A stretch of DNA of 18,055 nucleotides from an uncultured Veillonellaceae bacterium (GTDB lineage Bacteria > Bacillota > Negativicutes > Veillonellales > Negativicoccaceae): contig CABTYA010000013.1 in the NCBI GenBank assembly GCA_902488965.1, forward strand, positions 1 through 18,055, in the 5' to 3' direction. Below are positions 13,706-18,055 of this stretch, piece after piece. The notes under the pieces were generated by a model. The model was given only the letters and a program-made list of their open reading frames with translations. It was not told the origin of the DNA and searched no databases. The position numbers and the translations under genes were made by a program. Positions within the stretch are counted from its first letter, which is position 1, and each line of letters begins with the position of its first letter.

Positions 13706-15366
13706 GCATCCACCTCCTGGATGATCGGTAAAATCATCGGACGACGCCGTGTTTTTTCATAGATGTACCGCGACAGCGTATCGCGGACCTGCGTCTTGAT
13801 GACGTTCCATTCTTTGATATTGTTATCCGCGCAGCGATCGATGACCGCATTGGCGCGTTTGCTCATTTCCCGAATCAACGCTTCCGAATCGCGCATGTAG
13901 ATAAATCCGCGCGAAACGATATCCGGCCCCGCAATAATATGACCCGAGCCTTTTTCCATGACCATCGTGACGATGACCATCCCGTCCTGCGAAAGCTGCT
14001 GCCGGTCGCGAATGACGATATTGCCGACATCGCCGACGCCCAAGCCGTCGACGTATACCTTGCCCGCCTGTACTTTGTCGCCCATCCGTCCCGACTTCGA
14101 CGTAAACTCGAAAATCTGACCGTTGTCACCGACAAAAATATTCTCCTTCTTGACTCCCATGCCTTCGGCCAGCTCCGCATGCGTTCGCTGCATTCGGTAT
14201 TCGCCGTGCATCGGGATAAAGAACTTCGGCCGCAAAATCGACAGCATCATCTTCAGTTCTTCCTGCGACCCGTGCCCCGACACGTGCACATTCTGTTCCC
14301 GTCCGTGAACGACCTTCGCCCCGCGGCGCATCAACTTGTCAATCGTACGGCCGACACTGGTTTCGTTGCCCGGAATCGGCGATGCCGACAAGATGACCGT
14401 GTCGCCCGGACGGATACTGATCTGCCGATGCGAGCCGTCCGCCATCCGCGACAACCCCGCCATCGGTTCGCCCTGACTGCCCGTCGTGATGATCAGTACC
14501 TGATCGTCGCGATAGCGCGTCAATTCGTCCGGCTCGATAAACGTCCCTTCCGGCGCCTTGAGATACCCCATTTCGCGGGCGATACCGACCACATTGACCA
14601 TCGAGCGACCGAACACCGCGACCTTGCGGTGATTGACCAACGCCGCATCCACCGCCATCTGAACGCGGGACACATTCGAGGCGAACGTCGCCAGGATAAT
14701 CCGTCCCTTGACCCCTTCAAAAACCCGCAGCAATGCGTTGGCGACAATCTTTTCCGACGGGGTATGTCCCGGCCGCTCCGCATTCGTCGAGTCCGCACAA
14801 TAGACCAATACGCCTTTGTTGCCCAAATCGGACAACTTCTGAATATCCATCAATTTGCCGTCGTCCGGCGTGTAGTCGATTTTGAAGTCGCCGCTGTGCA
14901 CCGCGACACCGACCGGCGTACGGAAATAGATCCCGCACGAATCGGGGATCGAGTGATTCACATGGAAAAAGCCCACCTTGAATACACCGATATTGATTTC
15001 ATCGCCGGCTTTCACCACATTGAGTTTGTACTTGCCGATACGGTGCTCTTTGAGCTTGCCTTCAATCAGGCCGCAGGTCAGCCGCGTCGCATAAACCGGC
15101 GCGGAAATTTCCTTGAGCAGGTAGGCCAGCGAACCGATGTGGTCCTCGTGCCCGTGCGTAATCACGATCGCGCGGATTTTGTCTTTGTTTTCCACCAAGT
15201 ACGTGAAATCGGGGATCACGATATCGACGCCCAACATGTCGTCATCCGGAAACGCCAGACCCGAATCCAGTACGACCATGTCGTCGCCGTAACGAAAGAC
15301 CGTCATATTCTTCCCGATCTCTCCCAGTCCCCCGAGGGGAATGATTTGTAATTTTCCTTTTGCCAA
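13702..15366 (-). CDS. rnj: Ribonuclease J
   Basis: This 554-aa metallo-beta-lactamase/beta-CASP RNase performs 5'-exonucleolytic and endonucleolytic mRNA decay and rRNA/5' end maturation in Firmicutes. It has the N-terminal LGGLGEIGKNM (11–21), the metal site HGHEDH (71–76), the SGDFKIDYTPDD strand, beta-CASP motifs including SGHGS (about 352), and PMHGEYRM, with a C-terminal dimer domain ending IQEVDA. Length is typical of RNase J1/J2. Both catalytic motifs are intact, so it is J1-like in this respect. The start codon is TTG, with AGGAGG 7 nt upstream. It is the first gene of the operon, with its own extended -10 promoter. Only one rnj is visible, so J1 versus J2 cannot be told. Confidence 0.97.
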   Translation of the reverse strand: MAKGKLQIIPLGGLGEIGKNMTVFRYGDDMVVLDSGLAFPDDDMLGVDIVIPDFTYLVENKDKIRAIVITHGHEDHIGSLAYLLKEISAPVYATRLTCGLIEGKLKEHRIGKYKLNVVKAGDEINIGVFKVGFFHVNHSIPDSCGIYFRTPVGVAVHSGDFKIDYTPDDGKLMDIQKLSDLGNKGVLVYCADSTNAERPGHTPSEKIVANALLRVFEGVKGRIILATFASNVSRVQMAVDAALVNHRKVAVFGRSMVNVVGIAREMGYLKAPEGTFIEPDELTRYRDDQVLIITTGSQGEPMAGLSRMADGSHRQISIRPGDTVILSASPIPGNETSVGRTIDKLMRRGAKVVHGREQNVHVSGHGSQEELKMMLSILRPKFFIPMHGEYRMQRTHAELAEGMGVKKENIFVGDNGQIFEFTSKSGRMGDKVQAGKVYVDGLGVGDVGNIVIRDRQQLSQDGMVIVTMVMEKGSGHIIAGPDIVSRGFIYMRDSEALIREMSKRANAVIDRCADNNIKEWNVIKTQVRDTLSRYIYEKTRRRPMILPIIQEVDA

Positions 15367-15445
15367 AATAAAACCTCCTGTAATGATTCATTTTTCCGAT
15401 GCACTGCTCTCGTCTTACGATTCCGAACATAACTCGCTATGTATC

Positions 15446-15454
15446 ATTATAACA
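15446..15454 (-). promoter_or_regulatory. Extended -10 promoter of the rnj operon
   Basis: On the minus strand the sequence TGT-TATAAT occupies 15454–15446, a perfect extended -10. No good TTGACA-like box lies 17 bp upstream, as is common for extended -10 promoters. Transcription would start near 15439 and leave a leader of about 70 nt before the TTG start at 15366. Confidence 0.7.
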
Positions 15455-15561
15455 TAGTCCGCCCGCGCATACCTACTTTTGTCGGGCTCGCTTCTCCGCC
15501 CGCTCCCCGCCCGTCGTCCGATACGACCGACCAAGGCAAGACGCCAAACTCCGATTCGTTT

Positions 15562-15577
15562 ATGAATATTTATTCAT
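15562..15577. promoter_or_regulatory. AT-rich palindrome in the rnj/TonB-receptor intergenic region
   Basis: ATGAATA-TT-TATTCAT is a 7+2+7 perfect dyad in the 448-bp region between rnj and the receptor. It lies about 110 bp upstream of the rnj -10 and about 175 bp upstream of the receptor -35. Its AT-rich form could suit a metal-responsive (Fur-type) or other dimeric regulator, but it does not match the classical Fur box closely. The rest of 15455–15735 holds no ORF, riboswitch or RNA I can support. Confidence 0.35.
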
Positions 15578-15737
15578 TTGAACCGTCGTCACTATGATAA
15601 CGTCTGAATACTTGTGCAACTATCCCGAAAATCCGCCGTTGTCGCTCCGTCCGAGGCGATGATTTTCGCGAATTATCAGTATATCTTTCCTTCATTCGGT
15701 GCATTCGCAAACTCTATACCCGATCTCCGTCAATCGC

Positions 15738-15767
15738 TTGTTTTCGGGCATTTCAGGTGTGTATAAT
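15738..15767 (+). promoter_or_regulatory. Promoter of the TonB-dependent receptor
   Basis: TTGTTT (15738–15743) and TATAAT (15762–15767) are separated by 18 bp. The predicted start near 15774 leaves a leader of about 30–40 nt, which is too short for a cobalamin riboswitch. Confidence 0.65.
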
Positions 15768-15814
15768 CGGAACAATGACAATTTACGGAGAATCGGAAGG
15801 ATGTGTTTTTTATT

Positions 15815-17659
15815 ATGAATAACGAAAGAATATGCATAGCGGCACTCTCATTGTGCCTGCTGGGCGGCGCGGCGCAGGCCGCCGATGCGCAACTGGCCAC
15901 GGTCATTGTCTCCGCCGACCGCACGGTCGTCCCCGGCGCTTTGGCGCAGGACACGCTGGCGAGCGCTTCCGTCCGCACCCAAGAAGATTTCGCTCGCAGC
16001 GGTGTACAATCGGTCAGCGCCGCTTTACGCACGATGCCCGGTGTCAGCATCTCCTCGTTCGGCGCGGACCACGTCGATTATGACAACCACGGCACCGAGG
16101 CCCGACTGCGGGGATCGTCGGCCGCTGCCACCGTCTTGGTCAACGGCGTGCCTCTCAGTACCAATTCCCGTATTTCGCTGTCGTCACTGCCGCTCGATGC
16201 GGTCGAACGAATCGAAGTCCTGCCCGCGATGGCGGGCGCTTACGGCACGGGCGGGGCGATCAATATCGTCACATCGGCCGCCCCGTCCGCGCGGACCTCA
16301 CGCTCGGACTTGCAGCTCGGCATGCGACGCTCCGACCGCGGTGACCGTACGCTCTCGCTCCGCGTGGCGACTCCCGACCTGCGTATCGGCGCGCGCCACC
16401 TGCGCGACGGCGGCACCGCGCAAACCTCGCCCGCCGACCGTCAAGGTATCTACAACCACCGCCGGCCGGGGCAGCAAACCGCGGTCTATGCGTCATGGGA
16501 TATCAATCCGCGGTGGAACGTCTTTGCCGACCACCAGCACACGCGCGCCGTCTGGGGGCATACCGACCCGCGCGGCAAAGAAGGCTGGGACGGCCACTGG
16601 CAACTGACGACGGACTATCTCACCGCGCACTATCATACCGAACGAACGCAGTTGAGTTTCGGCTACGGTCAGCGTACCCGCTACTATACGACCTATCAGG
16701 ACGACGGCAGTGTCGAGATCAGCAATACCGACTATCGTTCCCGCACCTGGCGTGCCGATTGGCAACAGCAGCTCGCCGCAGGTCCTGTCGGCAGCTGGAC
16801 GCTGCGCGCCGCGGTCGGCACGGAACGTTATCACGGTCTGCGCGGCTCGACGCGCAACGGCTCACGCACGCAGTGGGACGGCGAGCTGGGTTACCGATGG
16901 ACGCCGAACGAGCGCTACGAAAGTCGGCTGGCGTTAGGATTTGTCCTCGTCGACGATTTCGCCGGACGCACGCACGCCTGGCTGCCGCGTTGGGAACAGC
17001 GCTACCGCGTCTCCGATCGCCTCGAATGGTACACGGCGGCGGCCAAATCCTTCGCCATGCCGAGCGTCAACGATTATTTCAGCAATTTGAGCCGCAAGGA
17101 CGCCCACACGCCGGAAACGGCGCACCGCTATGAGGCGGGGCTGCGCCGCATCGCGGGCGATACGCAATGGCAGCTTGCGGTGTTCCATACGGATGTCGAC
17201 CACAAAATCGACAAGCATCGCGTCCGCGGCAAGGTCCATATCACCCGCATCGGCAAAGTCCGCAGCGACGGCATCGAACTCTCGTACCGTTACCAACCTG
17301 CCGACCGCTGGTATGCGGGCATGACGCTGACCTATGCGAACGCCCGCGAACAGGAACAGGCGGGTGCGCCTTTCGTCCGCAGCGGCGCCCGTTGGCTGGC
17401 TGCCGCCGAGCTCGGCTATCGGACGGAGCGCTGGGATGTCAACCTCAACGGCAACGCGCTCATCGACCGGCCGAACGACGTCGCCGCTCTGCTGCTGCTC
17501 AATCTGAACGCCCGCTACCGCTTGTCGGACGATGCGATCCTCACCGTCGGCATCGAGAACCTGCTCAACCGACGCGACTTTGCCCGCGACAGCCGTCGCT
17601 CCGCCTACTATACCGACCCGCGCCGCATCAGTATCGGCGTGGACTATCACTTCGACTGA
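15815..17659 (+). CDS. TonB-dependent outer-membrane receptor
   Basis: This 614-aa protein should form a 22-strand outer-membrane barrel that takes up a siderophore, cobalamin or other metal complex using TonB energy. A signal peptide (MNNERICIAALSLCLLGGAAQA) is followed by a TonB-box-like ATVIVSA (28–34). The plug domain spans about 45–155, with LRTMPGVSISSFG, the RLRGSSAAATVLVNGVPL motif and RIEVLPAMAGAYGTGGAINIVT at its end. The rest has alternating aromatic strands and loops, and ends with an ISIGVDYHFD strand. The last residue is Asp, whereas most barrels end in an aromatic residue. The size suggests a BtuB/CirA-like receptor, but substrate is open. The ATG at 15815 gives the best signal peptide; GTG at 15803 in the same frame would sit 2 nt after GGAAGG and is less likely. 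No TonB/ExbBD or ABC transporter gene lies alongside. Confidence 0.93.
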   Translation: MNNERICIAALSLCLLGGAAQAADAQLATVIVSADRTVVPGALAQDTLASASVRTQEDFARSGVQSVSAALRTMPGVSISSFGADHVDYDNHGTEARLRGSSAAATVLVNGVPLSTNSRISLSSLPLDAVERIEVLPAMAGAYGTGGAINIVTSAAPSARTSRSDLQLGMRRSDRGDRTLSLRVATPDLRIGARHLRDGGTAQTSPADRQGIYNHRRPGQQTAVYASWDINPRWNVFADHQHTRAVWGHTDPRGKEGWDGHWQLTTDYLTAHYHTERTQLSFGYGQRTRYYTTYQDDGSVEISNTDYRSRTWRADWQQQLAAGPVGSWTLRAAVGTERYHGLRGSTRNGSRTQWDGELGYRWTPNERYESRLALGFVLVDDFAGRTHAWLPRWEQRYRVSDRLEWYTAAAKSFAMPSVNDYFSNLSRKDAHTPETAHRYEAGLRRIAGDTQWQLAVFHTDVDHKIDKHRVRGKVHITRIGKVRSDGIELSYRYQPADRWYAGMTLTYANAREQEQAGAPFVRSGARWLAAAELGYRTERWDVNLNGNALIDRPNDVAALLLLNLNARYRLSDDAILTVGIENLLNRRDFARDSRRSAYYTDPRRISIGVDYHFD

Positions 17660-17676
17660 CCGTCCAACTTGCGGAC

Positions 17677-17712
17677 AGCAAAAAGCACCGACCTCTGTCG
17701 GTGCTTTTTGCT
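17677..17712. terminator. Bidirectional hairpin terminator
   Basis: A perfect 16-bp stem (17677–17692 with 17697–17712) with loop CTCT lies between the receptor (stop 17659) and the convergent hydrolase (stop 17715). Each side shows GGTGCTTTTTGCT, so it can stop both transcripts. The core AAAGCACCG is the same as in the terminator at 4743–4765. Confidence 0.9.
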
Positions 17713-17714
17713 TG

Positions 17715-18055
17715 TCAGATTACCGTGCATCCCAATGTCGATTTCATTTCCGCAAGCGCCCATCGGTGCGCCGCTTCATCGAAACTCGCCACACAGCGCG
17801 AATCGACCGTGACCTCATAGCCGAGATTGCGGGCATCCGCCGCCGTATACAGGACGCAGATATTGGTGCAGACTCCCGTCAAACGGATGTGCGTCACGCC
17901 CTTTTCCCGGAGCGTGATATCGAGATCCGTCCCGAAAAATCCGCTGTAACGTCGTTTGGCGATGCGGATATCTCCCGCCGACGGCGCCAGTTCGGGGATA
18001 ATCCGTGCGCCTTCCGTGTCCGTCAGGCAATGCGGCGGAAACATCGCGAATTCCG
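17715..18055 (-). CDS. Isochorismatase-family cysteine hydrolase, nicotinamidase-like (5' end outside window)
   Basis: The frame is open to the right edge, so only about 113 C-terminal residues are visible. The ATG at 18044 is internal. The phrase FPPHCLTDTEGARIIPEL matches the nicotinamidase (PncA) metal/substrate region of Gram-positive bacteria. KRRYSGFFGTDLD supplies the family's basic and turn residues. LTGVCTNICVLYTAADARNLGY holds the catalytic Cys of the D-K-C triad; the Asp lies upstream, outside the window. The protein would convert nicotinamide to nicotinate in NAD salvage if it is PncA. A related isochorismatase-like hydrolase is the alternative, though the PPHCL…GARIIPEL pattern favours PncA. 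It is convergent with the TonB receptor and shares its terminator. Confidence 0.82.
   Translation of the reverse strand, partial: EFAMFPPHCLTDTEGARIIPELAPSAGDIRIAKRRYSGFFGTDLDITLREKGVTHIRLTGVCTNICVLYTAADARNLGYEVTVDSRCVASFDEAAHRWALAEMKSTLGCTVI

Noticed and set aside
13939..15351. A 470-codon open frame opposite rnj
   Set aside because: It is the antisense of a well-supported RNase J gene and has low-complexity His/Arg-rich content.
15455..15814. Possible cobalamin or other riboswitch before the TonB receptor
   Set aside because: No B12-box or conserved core could be found, and the predicted promoter at 15738–15767 leaves only a leader of about 40 nt.

Overview
The window is about 57% GC by eye and densely coded, and it looks like chromosomal DNA of a Gram-negative-type Firmicute (Negativicutes, in the Selenomonas/Veillonella/Megasphaera sphere). 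This assignment is inference. The Firmicute core order rnj – yybS (DUF2232) – gdpP – rplI – dnaB is present, and it includes the sporulation-associated Lon paralogue LonC. The same window also encodes an outer-membrane TonB-dependent receptor, which only a diderm could use. No rRNA, tRNA, CRISPR array, insertion sequence or phage gene was seen.

Left part (1–3493): the 3' end of a DUF4198-type protein runs convergently into a P1B-type heavy-metal ATPase, with a strong hairpin terminator between them. The ATPase has no N-terminal metal-binding domain but carries a His/Cys-rich C-terminal tail. It is divergent from a TetR-family regulator. Their 210-bp shared region holds two overlapping TGTTCG inverted repeats that look like the operator, so the pair reads as a metal-efflux gene with its own repressor.

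Middle (3491–4740, minus strand): a secreted protein with a copper-amine-oxidase-like stalk domain and a small Arg-rich single-pass membrane protein form a two-gene unit. They are driven by a near-consensus promoter whose -35 box sits in the T-run of the preceding terminator.

Main block (4743–15451, minus strand): nine genes run without a terminator from an extended -10 promoter at about 15446: rnj, yybS-like, gdpP, rplI, lonC, dnaB, a family-4 uracil-DNA glycosylase, a DUF4931 GalT/HIT-like protein and a COG1768-type metallophosphoesterase. Seven of the eight junctions overlap or are separated by 3 nt or less (five overlap by a few bases), so translational coupling is likely. The block joins mRNA turnover, c-di-AMP breakdown, ribosome assembly, regulated proteolysis, replication and base-excision repair.

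Right part (15452–18055): a 448-bp intergenic region separates rnj from the divergent TonB-dependent receptor. It carries an AT-rich palindrome and a receptor promoter. The receptor ends at a bidirectional terminator, facing a nicotinamidase/isochorismatase-family hydrolase that is cut by the window edge.

No clearly undescribed system was found. The items most worth a second look are the tailed metal ATPase with its operator, the UDG–DUF4931–phosphoesterase tail of the replication operon, the stalk/small-membrane-protein pair, and the palindrome upstream of the receptor.
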